A stretch of 64,000 nt of DNA from Alkalihalobacillus sp. TS-13 (GTDB lineage: Bacteria; Bacillota; Bacilli; Bacillales; Fictibacillaceae): contig NZ_JAHKSI010000001.1 in NCBI RefSeq assembly GCF_019720915.1, positions 744,001 through 808,000 on the forward strand. Reading direction: 5' to 3'. The stretch's first letter is position 1. Every line of letters begins with the position of its first letter. Both the position numbers and the translations under genes were made by a program. Shown piece by piece: positions 31,591-39,325 of the stretch. A model generated the notes under the pieces. It did no database searches and was not told the origin of the DNA. It saw nothing but the letters and a program-made list of their open reading frames with translations.

Positions 31591-32472
31591 ATGCCAAAAG
31601 GGACGATCATTAAAGCGTTGAGCGGATATTATTATGTGAAAAGTGAAGAAGAGAATGAAATCTATCAATGTCGAGGAAGAGGCAACTTCCGCAAGCGTAA
31701 GTTGACACCGCTTGTGGGAGATGAAGTAGAGTTTGAATCGACCAATCAGACAGACGGTTATGTTATGGAAATCTTCGAACGGAAGAATGAACTGATCAGA
31801 CCGCCTGTTGCCAATGTAGATCAGGCACTGATCATTTTTTCCGCACGCCGGCCAAGCTTTAAATCGCTCCTTTTGGATCGTTTTTTAGTCCATATTGAAG
31901 CTAATGAAATTCTTCCGGTCATCTGTGTCAGTAAATTAGACTTGTTAGAGGATGATACGGAAATTGCAAAAGAGTTGGCGGTCTACCGTCGGGTCGGATA
32001 TCAAGTCCTCGAAACCTCCTCCACCGAAGATAAAGGTCTGGAAGAGGTGAGAGCACTTTTCGATAACAAGGTAACAGTCATTGCAGGACAATCAGGTGTT
32101 GGAAAGTCCACTTTGTTGAATTCGCTCAATCCTGATTTGAATTTAGAAACGAACGATATTTCAGATCATCTCGGGAGAGGCAAACATACGACAAGGCATG
32201 TAGAACTGATTCCATTTGGAGATGGGCTTGTAGCAGATACTCCAGGATTCAGTTCATTGGATTTCATCGATATCGAGCCCGAGGATTTATCAATCTATTT
32301 TCCAGAGATGCGTGATTTGCGGCCGGAATGTAAGTTCAGAGGTTGTACACACATATCAGAGCCGAAGTGCGCAGTAAAAGAAGCATTGGAAAATGACGAG
32401 ATCGCACAATTCCGATATGACCATTATGTTCAATTTCTTCAAGAGATCAAAGACCAAAAACGGAGGTACTAG
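31591..32472 (+). CDS. rsgA: Ribosome small-subunit-dependent GTPase A
   Basis: Circularly permuted GTPase (YloQ/CpgA) in late 30S assembly; in B. subtilis it also affects wall synthesis and is linked to PrkC. About 293 residues: OB-fold (1-70), then SKLD (G4) before the P-loop GQSGVGKST (about 166-174), DTPGFSS (G3), and a C-terminal zinc site [17 protein letters not shown] at 31591 (MPKGTIIK) fits the family; an ATG at 31582 directly after the prkC stop is possible and would add three residues. Confidence 0.94.
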   Translation: MPKGTIIKALSGYYYVKSEEENEIYQCRGRGNFRKRKLTPLVGDEVEFESTNQTDGYVMEIFERKNELIRPPVANVDQALIIFSARRPSFKSLLLDRFLVHIEANEILPVICVSKLDLLEDDTEIAKELAVYRRVGYQVLETSSTEDKGLEEVRALFDNKVTVIAGQSGVGKSTLLNSLNPDLNLETNDISDHLGRGKHTTRHVELIPFGDGLVADTPGFSSLDFIDIEPEDLSIYFPEMRDLRPECKFRGCTHISEPKCAVKEALENDEIAQFRYDHYVQFLQEIKDQKRRY

Positions 32473-32474
32473 TC

Positions 32475-33122
32475 ATGACTAAAATCGCACCATCGATTCT
32501 TTCCGCAGATTTCTCGCGGTTAGGTGAAGAAATAAAAGATGTTGAACGGGGAGGAGCCGACTATATCCATGTGGATGTGATGGATGGGCATTTTGTTCCG
32601 AATATCACCATCGGGCCATTGATTGTAGATGCAATCCGGCCGATTACTGATTTACCATTAGATGTCCATCTAATGATTGAAAACCCTGACCAATTCATTC
32701 CGGAATTCGCTAAAGCTGGTGCCGACATCATTTCGGTCCATGTGGAAGCTTGTCCGCATCTGCATCGATCTATTCACCTGATTAAAGATCATGGAAAAAA
32801 AGCAGGTGTCGTGCTAAATCCACACACACCCGTCACTATGATTGAACACGTCATCGAAGATCTCGATCTTGTATTATTGATGACAGTAAACCCGGGATTC
32901 GGCGGCCAGTCCTTCATTAAACAAGTTTTGCCGAAAATCAAGGAAGTTTCTGATCTATGTGATGAAAAAGGTCTTGATATCGACATTGAAGTCGATGGCG
33001 GGGTCAATCCTGAAACAGCGAAATTATGCAGAGAATACGGCGCGAATGTCCTTGTTGCTGGATCTGCCATTTATAAGAAAGAGAACAGGAAGGATGCAAT
33101 CGAGTCCATCCGTGGTGTATAA
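32475..33122 (+). CDS. rpe: Ribulose-phosphate 3-epimerase
   Basis: Interconverts ribulose 5-phosphate and xylulose 5-phosphate in the pentose phosphate pathway. 215-residue TIM barrel with APSILSADF at the N-terminus, [12 protein letters not shown] (catalytic Asp, metal His), [11 protein letters not shown] and DGGVNPETA. Two bases after rsgA, preceded by CGGAGG. Last gene of this run before the riboswitch. Confidence 0.97.
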   Translation: MTKIAPSILSADFSRLGEEIKDVERGGADYIHVDVMDGHFVPNITIGPLIVDAIRPITDLPLDVHLMIENPDQFIPEFAKAGADIISVHVEACPHLHRSIHLIKDHGKKAGVVLNPHTPVTMIEHVIEDLDLVLLMTVNPGFGGQSFIKQVLPKIKEVSDLCDEKGLDIDIEVDGGVNPETAKLCREYGANVLVAGSAIYKKENRKDAIESIRGV

Positions 33123-33159
33123 TAAGTAATTAGTAAAAGAATAAAGATTGTAAAGAAAC

Positions 33160-33252
33160 CACTAGGGGAATCTCCGTAAGAGATTGAGAGTGGAGTGTAT
33201 GCTCCTGACCCTGAGAACCTGAACAGGCTAAAACCTGCGGAGGGAAGTCGGC
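33160..33252 (+). promoter_or_regulatory. TPP riboswitch aptamer (THI element)
   Basis: Contains ACTAGGGGAATC, a TTGAGAG version of the CUGAGA box, GACCCTGAGAACCTGAACAGG and CCTGCGGAGGGAAG, in the order and spacing of the thiamine-pyrophosphate aptamer. It lies 40 bases after rpe and directly controls thiT. The single C-to-T change in the CUGAGA box keeps the UGAGA core. Confidence 0.93.
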
Positions 33253-33273
33253 TTTCAAATGATTATATTTGAT

Positions 33274-33308
33274 GAAAGCAACTGTATCCCTATGCAGTTG
33301 CTTTTTAA
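33274..33308 (+). terminator. Riboswitch expression-platform terminator
   Basis: AAAGCAACTG and CAGTTGCTTT pair around TATCCCTATG and are followed by T-rich sequence. It lies between the TPP aptamer and thiT, indicating control by transcription termination when TPP is bound. Confidence 0.85.
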
Positions 33309-33349
33309 TTGTTCAGTCAAGGGTTCTTTACTGTAAGGGGAGAATAGAA

Positions 33350-33895
33350 ATGAGAAATCGTAATTTATTGATTGCTGAAGTTGCAATTATGGCCGCTCTA
33401 GGGATTATACTAGGATTTATTAAATTGAGCGGTCCATGGGCTTTTGGAGGTTCAGTATCGTTGGAGATGGTACCTATTTTTATCATGGCTTTCCGTAGAG
33501 GGTTATTTGCTGGGGTATTGACTGGGATGTTGATCGGTCTATTACAATTATTGATCAATCCGTATATCTATTATTTCTTACAGGTCATCCTAGATTATCC
33601 ATTGGCATTTCTAGTCGTTGGATTGGCTGGCCTTGCAAGACCGAAATGGAGCGATTCATTCGGTAAGAGAGTATTGTTGATCATTGCAGGTACCTTTATT
33701 GGAAGCATACTCCGCCTTGCAAGCCATGTCATTTCTGGGGTGGCATTTTTCGCTGATCAGGCACCTGAAGGTACACCAGCATTTACCTATTCCTTCATGT
33801 ATAATTTTTCTTACATTGCACCGACATTTATACTGACAGTGATTCTATTAGTTCTTTTATCAAAAACTGCTCCTAAATTGGTTCATGGAGAGTGA
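33350..33895 (+). CDS. thiT: Thiamine transporter substrate-binding component ThiT
   Basis: S-component of an ECF transporter that binds thiamine and works with a shared EcfAAT module encoded elsewhere. 181 residues, about six membrane helices; the N-terminal ALGIILGFIKL segment is the part that contacts the transport module. The ATG at 33350 follows AAGGGGAGAA; a longer frame from 33269 would run into the riboswitch terminator. Not at this place in B. subtilis, where the gene (yuaJ) is elsewhere; here it sits beside thiN, the next step. Confidence 0.93.
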   Translation: MRNRNLLIAEVAIMAALGIILGFIKLSGPWAFGGSVSLEMVPIFIMAFRRGLFAGVLTGMLIGLLQLLINPYIYYFLQVILDYPLAFLVVGLAGLARPKWSDSFGKRVLLIIAGTFIGSILRLASHVISGVAFFADQAPEGTPAFTYSFMYNFSYIAPTFILTVILLVLLSKTAPKLVHGE

Positions 33896-34578
33896 CATTA
33901 TTGCAAACAATTTGTATCGTTTCTGGAGGACCTGAACATCTGCTGCCCCATGAGATGGAAAGTGAAAATGCTTTTTATATTGGTGTTGATGAAGGGGTCC
34001 TTTATCTTCAAAAAAGAAATATAGTTCCACAAGCTGCCTTCGGTGACTTTGATTCGATAACGAGTGAAGATGTTACTAGACTTCAAGACATGAAAATGAA
34101 GATCTTTACGTTTGAACGAGAAAAAGATATGACGGACCTCGAACTTGCGTTGAGGTGGTCGCTTAAGCAGAATCCCGAAAAAATCATTTTATATGGTGCC
34201 ACAGGCGGCCGACTGGATCATGAGCTGATCAATTTTCAAATGTTGAAAGCAGGTCTTGATTCCCAAATACCTATAGAAATCGTTGATCGAGATAATATCA
34301 TTCTCATGAAGGGTCCGGGGACATATACGATTGAATCCATTCAGGATTTTCCGTACGTTTCCTTCTTGCCGTTTTCACCAATTGTGACAGGGGTGACATT
34401 GTCTGGTTTCCGTTACCCGTTGGATCATGCAACAGTAGAGTGGGGCTCGACCCTCTGTATTTCAAATGAGCTTGTAACAAAAAAAGGTACTTATTCGTTT
34501 GATAGCGGCATAATTATGATGATAAGAAGCAAAGATCGAGATGGAAATTTAAAAACTCCGGGTACTATTTCTAAGTAG
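33892..34578 (+). CDS. thiN: Thiamine pyrophosphokinase
   Basis: Converts imported thiamine to thiamine pyrophosphate with ATP. 228 residues with the N-terminal ISGGP-type loop, GDFDSI and DMTDLELAL motifs, then GATGGRLDHEL and a C-terminal small beta-domain. The GTG at 33892 overlaps the thiT stop (GTGA); TTG at 33901 is an alternative start. Co-transcription with thiT places import and activation of thiamine under one TPP riboswitch. Confidence 0.93.
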   Translation: MTLLQTICIVSGGPEHLLPHEMESENAFYIGVDEGVLYLQKRNIVPQAAFGDFDSITSEDVTRLQDMKMKIFTFEREKDMTDLELALRWSLKQNPEKIILYGATGGRLDHELINFQMLKAGLDSQIPIEIVDRDNIILMKGPGTYTIESIQDFPYVSFLPFSPIVTGVTLSGFRYPLDHATVEWGSTLCISNELVTKKGTYSFDSGIIMMIRSKDRDGNLKTPGTISK

Positions 34579-34654
34579 ACGAATATACTTAAATAGAATG
34601 TTAATTTTCCGAAGGTGAGATCTTCCGGAAACTAACGTTGGAGGAGGCGGAATC

Positions 34655-34735
34655 ATGAAATTTTATACCATCAAACTGCCAAAGTTCTTGGGCGGATTCG
34701 TGAGGGCGATCTTAGGGTCATTTAAAAAAGGGTAA
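34655..34735 (+). CDS. spoVM: Stage V sporulation protein M
   Basis: 26-residue amphipathic peptide MKFYTIKLPKFLGG then FVRAILGSFKKG, nearly identical to B. subtilis SpoVM as I remember it, with the important Pro9 kept. The peptide recognises the convex curvature of the forespore membrane and anchors SpoIVA for coat assembly. Preceded by a strong GGAGGAGG site, 8 bases from the ATG, and followed at once by a terminator. The position between thiN and rpmB is the conserved one. The hairpin at about 34607-34633 upstream has no T run. A mother-cell sigma-E promoter is expected but I could not define one. Confidence 0.96.
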   Translation: MKFYTIKLPKFLGGFVRAILGSFKKG

Positions 34736-34766
34736 CAAAAAAAGCACCAAACCAGGTGCTTTTTTG
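34736..34766 (+). terminator. Intrinsic terminator of spoVM
   Basis: AAAAGCACC and GGTGCTTTTTT form the stem around AAACCA, followed by a T-rich tail. It begins within a few bases of the spoVM stop. Confidence 0.9.
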
Positions 34767-34829
34767 TTTTTAAAATTAGCTGTTTTCGCAAGATAATTGT
34801 TTTTTGAGTTTGGAAATATACTCGCATCC

Positions 34830-34906
34830 GCGGGCACAAGAAAAGCGGAAGCGACCCGTTAGTCACGCAGGTCACTAATTTCTTAAACCGAAGCGGGGAA
34901 AGCGAG
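34830..34906. repeat. Fragment of insert B in reverse orientation
   Basis: AGAAAAGCGGAAGCGACCCGTTAG...GTCACGCAGGTCAC is the reverse complement of the right half of insert B (GTGACCTACGTG...GGGTCGCTTCCGCTTTTC). It abuts repeat D2. The left half of B and the A arms are missing. Confidence 0.65.
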
Positions 34907-35095
34907 GTTAACGGACATCAGCGCCGTTATTTGTGACAAATAATGGGTTTTAGAGAATTTAACGGACATCAGAGACGCTATTTGCCTATAAAACACCTAA
35001 TTTCTATGATTTTTCATCAAATAAGGTCCCTGGTGTCCGCTATTTTTGTAAATCGGTTGATAATTGATCAATTAAGTTCTCCTGTGTCCGTTAAC
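34907..35095. repeat. Family D four-unit repeat (copy D2)
   Basis: 189 bp beginning GTTAACGGACATCAGCGCCGTTATTT and ending AAGTTCTCCTGTGTCCGTTAAC, with two direct and two inverted units as in the copy at 24907. Here it lies outside any A element, so D can stand alone. It sits between spoVM and the rpmB terminator. Confidence 0.8.
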
Positions 35096-35121
35096 AATCA
35101 TTTAAAAGTCTAAAGTAATAA

Positions 35122-35168
35122 TGAAAAAAGGACTGGCTCATATTATAATGAACCAGTCCTTTTTGTGC
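35122..35168 (-). terminator. Intrinsic terminator of rpmB
   Basis: AAAAAAGGACTGG(C)TCA and TGAACCAGTCCTTTTTT pair around TATTATAA. Read on the minus strand the T run follows the stem, just after the rpmB stop codon. Near-symmetrical, so it may also stop plus-strand transcripts. Confidence 0.88.
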
Positions 35169-35177
35169 TTTTTTAAA

Positions 35178-35366
35178 TTAGACACGTTCTACTTTACCTG
35201 ATTTCAAGGCACGAGCAGATACGTATACACGTTTCGGTTTACCGTCAACAAGAATACGAACCTTTTGAACGTTCGCTCCCCATTTACGTTTTGTAGTGTT
35301 CAACGCGTGAGAACGCTTGTTTCCAAAGTTTGTTTTCTTACCAGTAACAACACATTTTCTAGCCAT
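35178..35366 (-). CDS. rpmB: Large ribosomal subunit protein bL28
   Basis: 62-residue ribosomal protein beginning [12 protein letters not shown] and ending LKSGKVERV, typical of Bacillus L28. Only one of the four zinc cysteines found in C+ forms is present, so it is the zinc-free type or nearly so. A GGAGGTACC ribosome site precedes the ATG on the minus strand. Single-gene unit with its own terminator and a TATAAT at 35446-35451 upstream. Confidence 0.96.
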   Translation of the reverse strand: MARKCVVTGKKTNFGNKRSHALNTTKRKWGANVQKVRILVDGKPKRVYVSARALKSGKVERV

Positions 35367-35445
35367 GATTGGTACCTCCTTTATTACAAATAAAAATTGT
35401 AATGAACAATTACATTTAATATACTTCTTTTTACGAAAACACTAC

Positions 35446-35451
35446 ATTATA
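35446..35451 (-). promoter_or_regulatory. Probable -10 box for rpmB
   Basis: The minus strand reads TATAAT here, about 80 bases before the rpmB start. No -35 box at ideal spacing was clear, so only the -10 is called. Confidence 0.45.
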
Positions 35452-35500
35452 GTAGCATGAGATGTGTAAGAATGCAAGAATGATTATCAAGTTTATTTAC

Positions 35501-35528
35501 TTGACACGATAAATCTTGATTCTATGAT
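35501..35528 (+). promoter_or_regulatory. Sigma-A-type promoter for yloU-fakA
   Basis: TTGACA (35501-35506), 16-base spacer, TATGAT (35523-35528), about 78 bases before the yloU start. It is divergent from the rpmB -10 box. Confidence 0.7.
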
Positions 35529-35605
35529 ATTTTCTTTCAAATTGTAAGATATTATAGTAAAATGACACTAGCCATAGGTCATTATAATCCAAGGGAGGAT
35601 TCTGC

Positions 35606-35968
35606 ATGTCTATAGAAATGAAAACAAATTACGGAGAAATTGATATCTCTAATGATGTTATTGCAACGATTGCAGGTGGAGCTGCGATTGATTGTTATGG
35701 TATTATCGGAATGGCCTCACAAAAGCAGATTAAAGATGGCATTACTGAACTTCTAGGCAGAGACAATTTCAGCAGAGGAATTGTCGTGCGGCAAGAAGAG
35801 GATGAAGTGCACATAGACATGTATATCATCGTCAGCTATGGAACGAAAATTTCTGAAGTAGCTCACAATGTACAAACAAAAGTGAAGTACACGCTTGATC
35901 AAATGCTCGGACTATCTGTAGATTCAGTCAACATATTTGTTCAAGGCGTGAGGGTGACGAACCCGTAA
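35606..35968 (+). CDS. Asp23/Gls24 family protein YloU
   Basis: 120-residue cytoplasmic protein of the Asp23 (DUF322) family, with the conserved GEIDISNDVIATIAGGAA start and the repeated V-rich segments near the C-terminus. Asp23 proteins are linked to envelope stress in staphylococci; the Bacillus role is unknown. A strong GGGAGG site precedes the ATG. It is 16 bases from fakA, and this pairing is conserved in Firmicutes, suggesting a link with fatty acid kinase. Confidence 0.9.
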   Translation: MSIEMKTNYGEIDISNDVIATIAGGAAIDCYGIIGMASQKQIKDGITELLGRDNFSRGIVVRQEEDEVHIDMYIIVSYGTKISEVAHNVQTKVKYTLDQMLGLSVDSVNIFVQGVRVTNP

Positions 35969-35984
35969 CGAGGAGGAAGGATTC

Positions 35985-37664
35985 GTGACAGTTAAGAAGG
36001 TAGGCGGAAAAAAGCTATCCCAAATGTTCGTTTTCGGAGCGGATAACCTGAACAGAAACGTAAAAATGGTAGACGCTCTTAATGTTTTTCCAGTACCGGA
36101 TGGTGATACTGGGACGAATATGAATTTAACGATCACTTCTGGTGTGAAGGAAGTAAGAAATCTATCAACTGATGACGCCAGTAAAGTAGCGACATCATTT
36201 TCGAAAGGGCTCCTAATGGGTGCCCGTGGCAACTCTGGTGTCATTTTATCCCAGCTTTTCAGAGGTTTTTCGAAAGCGATAGAGGGACATAGTGAAATTG
36301 ACACGAAATTATTTGCTGAAGCGTTTGAAGCTGGTGTAGAAACCGCATATAAAGCAGTGATGAAACCAGTTGAAGGTACGATCCTGACCGTTGCTAAGGA
36401 TTCGGCCAAAAAAGCAGCGAAGGCTGCTCGCAAATCAGACGATATGGTAGAAGTTATGAAGCAGACGTTGAAAGAGGCGAAGGAATCTTTAGACCGTACA
36501 CCGGACTTATTGCCCGTTTTAAAAGAAGTTGGTGTAGTTGATTCTGGTGGACAAGGACTCGTTACGATTTATGAAGGATTCCTGGCTGTACTTGAAGGAA
36601 AAGAGCTTCCGGAAGTCAGCATATCGGGTCCATCTATGGATGAACTTGTGAATGCAGAACACCATAAGGCACAAAGCCATATGAAAACAGAAGACATCCA
36701 TTATGGATATTGCACGGAGTTCATGGTGAAATTCAAATCTGAGAAAACGGAAAAGAATCCATTTTCTGAAGAAGAATTCAGAAATCAGCTCAGTGAGCAT
36801 GGTGATTCTTTACTTGTCGTCTCTGATGAAGATCTCGTCAAGGTCCATATACATACGGAAAAACCGGGAGATATGCTGACTCTCGCTCAAACGTATGGTG
36901 ACTTGATTAATATAAAAATTGAGAACATGCGGGAACAGCATTCGGCCATTTTAGATGATGAATATCAGTCCGAACCAGAAACTAATATCCCTGCACAATC
37001 AGCAAAAAAAGATTTCGGGATCGTTACAGTTTCAATGGGGTCAGGGATTGAAGAATTGTTCAAAAGTTTAGGTGCGACTGTCGTGATTGCCGGAGGGCAG
37101 ACGATGAATCCAAGTACGGAAGACATTGTCAAAGCGATTCAAGAAGCGAATGCTGAAAAGTTGCTTATCCTTCCGAACAATGGAAACATTGTGATGGCCG
37201 CGGAGCAAGCAGCTACAGTAGTTGAAGAAGAAGTGGCAGTAGTGAAAACGAAAACGGTTCCACAAGGGATTTCTGCACTTCTCGCATTCAATCCCACCGC
37301 TTCTTTAGATGATAACCAATCAGCGATGACTGAAGCTGTCAAGCACGTCAAATCAGGACAAATCACTTTTGCGGTACGTGACACAAGCATTGATGGTGTT
37401 GATATCAAGAAAGACGATTTCATGGGAATCTTCGATGGAAAGATTGTAACGTCGAAAGGAACTCAAAAAGAGGCGGTCGAGGCGTTGTTATCTGAAATGG
37501 TGAGTGACGAAGATGAAATTATCACCATCATTTTCGGTGAGGATGCTGATGAAAGCGAAGCGTCCGCACTTGGAGACTGGATAGAGGATCAATTTCCAAA
37601 TGCGGAAGTTGAAATCCACCCAGGTAACCAACCAATTTACTCGTATATCATTTCTGTAGAATAA
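35985..37664 (+). CDS. fakA: Fatty acid kinase catalytic subunit FakA (DAK2/DegV-associated, YloV)
   Basis: 559-residue protein with an N-terminal DhaL-type ATP-binding domain (about 1-200; NVFPVPDGDTGTNM and GARGNSGVILSQ), a middle domain and a C-terminal DegV-related domain. With a FakB partner encoded elsewhere it phosphorylates fatty acids, giving acyl phosphates for the PlsX/PlsY route; plsX lies 4.4 kb downstream in this window. The GTG at 35985 follows AGGAGGAAGG. Followed by a terminator-like hairpin. Confidence 0.93.
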   Translation: MTVKKVGGKKLSQMFVFGADNLNRNVKMVDALNVFPVPDGDTGTNMNLTITSGVKEVRNLSTDDASKVATSFSKGLLMGARGNSGVILSQLFRGFSKAIEGHSEIDTKLFAEAFEAGVETAYKAVMKPVEGTILTVAKDSAKKAAKAARKSDDMVEVMKQTLKEAKESLDRTPDLLPVLKEVGVVDSGGQGLVTIYEGFLAVLEGKELPEVSISGPSMDELVNAEHHKAQSHMKTEDIHYGYCTEFMVKFKSEKTEKNPFSEEEFRNQLSEHGDSLLVVSDEDLVKVHIHTEKPGDMLTLAQTYGDLINIKIENMREQHSAILDDEYQSEPETNIPAQSAKKDFGIVTVSMGSGIEELFKSLGATVVIAGGQTMNPSTEDIVKAIQEANAEKLLILPNNGNIVMAAEQAATVVEEEVAVVKTKTVPQGISALLAFNPTASLDDNQSAMTEAVKHVKSGQITFAVRDTSIDGVDIKKDDFMGIFDGKIVTSKGTQKEAVEALLSEMVSDEDEIITIIFGEDADESEASALGDWIEDQFPNAEVEIHPGNQPIYSYIISVE

Positions 37665-37670
37665 ACGCTT

Positions 37671-37726
37671 TGAATATTCCTACCATGATCAGACGCATTC
37701 CTGACAGGGTAGGAATATTCTTTATC
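37671..37726 (+). terminator. Intrinsic terminator after fakA
   Basis: GAATATTCCTACC (37672-37684) is perfectly complementary to GGTAGGAATATTC (37708-37720), followed by TTTATCTC. Confidence 0.8.
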
Positions 37727-37754
37727 TCTATATGTATAGATGGAGGAATTACAA

Positions 37755-38417
37755 ATGAAGTATAAAAGCGTTTTCGATGTCATCGGACCAATCATGATCG
37801 GTCCATCCAGTTCACATACAGCAGGTGCAGCAAGAATTGGTCGGGTTGCAAGATCCTTGTTTGGTCGTAAACCTGAATGGGCGCACATTTCCTTCTACGG
37901 ATCCTTTGCGAAAACGTACCGTGGTCATGGAACGGATGTAGCGATTGTCGGTGGGATCCTCGATTTTGATACGTTCGATCAGCGGATAAGCGAATCGTTG
38001 AAGATTGCCAAACAAGAGAAAATCAAAATCAAGATGACAGAAGAGGAAGCATTGACTGATCATCCTAACACTGCCCGGATCCGTCTTGGAGATAAGGACG
38101 GAGAGTTGGAAGTGGTTGGGATTTCAATCGGCGGTGGAAAAATCGAGATTATTGAGTTGAACGGATTTGAGTTAGGGTTATCAGGAAACCATCCTGCACT
38201 TCTTGTCGTACACAATGATCATTACGGTGCTATTGCCGGGGTAGCCAATCTATTAGCCAAACACCAGATCAATATCGGTCATATGGAAGTCGGAAGGAAA
38301 GAAATCGGAAGTGAAGCTCTGATGACAATCGAAGTGGATCAAAACCTTGAAGATGACGTTTTAGCAGATATCGAAAAACTTCCACACATTATAAAAGCGA
38401 CACGGATTCATGATTAA
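37755..38417 (+). CDS. sdaAB: L-serine dehydratase, beta subunit
   Basis: Beta chain of the two-subunit iron-sulfur L-serine deaminase that yields pyruvate and ammonia. 220 residues: SVFDVIGPIMIGPSSSHTAGA at the start and a C-terminal ACT-type domain with IGHMEVGRKEIGSEAL. ATG at 37755 follows ATGGAGGAATT; the in-frame ATG at 37740 is part of that site. The alpha chain follows 20 bases on. Confidence 0.95.
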   Translation: MKYKSVFDVIGPIMIGPSSSHTAGAARIGRVARSLFGRKPEWAHISFYGSFAKTYRGHGTDVAIVGGILDFDTFDQRISESLKIAKQEKIKIKMTEEEALTDHPNTARIRLGDKDGELEVVGISIGGGKIEIIELNGFELGLSGNHPALLVVHNDHYGAIAGVANLLAKHQINIGHMEVGRKEIGSEALMTIEVDQNLEDDVLADIEKLPHIIKATRIHD

Positions 38418-38437
38418 ACAGAAAGGCGGTATGAGTG

Positions 38438-39325
38438 ATGTTTAGGAATGTCAGTGAGTTAGTGGAACTTGCCGTTTCAAAGAATGTTCCAATTTCTGAA
38501 GTAATGATCGAACAAGAAATGGAAGTGACCGGCCGAACGAAGGAATCGGTAATGGAACGTATGGAAAAAAACCTGGATGTCATGGAGAAGGCTGTAGAAC
38601 GCGGAATCAAAGAAGGTGTAAAATCACATTCTGGCTTGACTGGAGGTGATGCAGTCCTTCTACAAAAATACATCGAGAGTGGCAAAAGCCTTGCTGGTAC
38701 GACGATTCTGGATGCGGTCAGCAAAGCTGTTGCGACCAATGAAGTGAATGCTGCGATGGGTACGATCTGTGCGACGCCTACTGCAGGATCCGCTGGTGTC
38801 GTCCCAGGTACCCTATTTGCCCTTAGAGATAAACTGCATCCGAGCCGTGAACAAATGGTCCGCTATTTATTCACATCTGGTGCTTTTGGTTTCGTCGTTG
38901 CAAATAATGCATCGATTTCCGGAGCTGCTGGGGGTTGTCAGGCTGAGGTAGGATCAGCTACAGGAATGGCTGCAGCAGCGATCGTCGAACTAGCTGGCGG
39001 CACTCCTGAGCAATCAGCGGAAGCTATGGCGATTGCGCTTAAAAACATGCTTGGTCTTGTATGTGATCCCGTTGCAGGACTGGTAGAAGTACCATGTGTA
39101 AAAAGGAATGCCATCGGAGCAAGCATCGCGATAACCGCTGCAGATATGTCACTTGCTGGGATCACGAGTCGTATTCCATGCGATGAAGTGATTGATGCGA
39201 TGTATAAGATTGGAGAATCGATGCCTACTGCCCTTAAGGAGACTGCACAAGGAGGATTGGCGGCTACTCCGACAGGTCGGGAGCTTGAAGCGAAAATTTA
39301 TGGAGTGCCGCTAAAGAAAAAATGA
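38438..39325 (+). CDS. sdaAA: L-serine dehydratase, alpha subunit
   Basis: Catalytic chain bearing a [4Fe-4S] cluster. The cysteines are in GTICATPTAGSAG, GGCQAEVGSA and LVCDPVAGLVEVPCVKRN, the family ligands. 295 residues. ATG at 38438 is 8 bases after AAAGGCGG; a GTG three bases earlier is possible. The stop overlaps the recG start. Confidence 0.95.
   Translation: MFRNVSELVELAVSKNVPISEVMIEQEMEVTGRTKESVMERMEKNLDVMEKAVERGIKEGVKSHSGLTGGDAVLLQKYIESGKSLAGTTILDAVSKAVATNEVNAAMGTICATPTAGSAGVVPGTLFALRDKLHPSREQMVRYLFTSGAFGFVVANNASISGAAGGCQAEVGSATGMAAAAIVELAGGTPEQSAEAMAIALKNMLGLVCDPVAGLVEVPCVKRNAIGASIAITAADMSLAGITSRIPCDEVIDAMYKIGESMPTALKETAQGGLAATPTGRELEAKIYGVPLKKK

Noticed and set aside
34580-34654. 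Sigma-E promoter for spoVM
   Set aside because: GAATATAC could serve as a -35 box but no -10 box at correct spacing was found.
35924-36433. 169-codon minus-strand frame opposite fakA
   Set aside because: Shadow of the DhaL-type domain coding strand.
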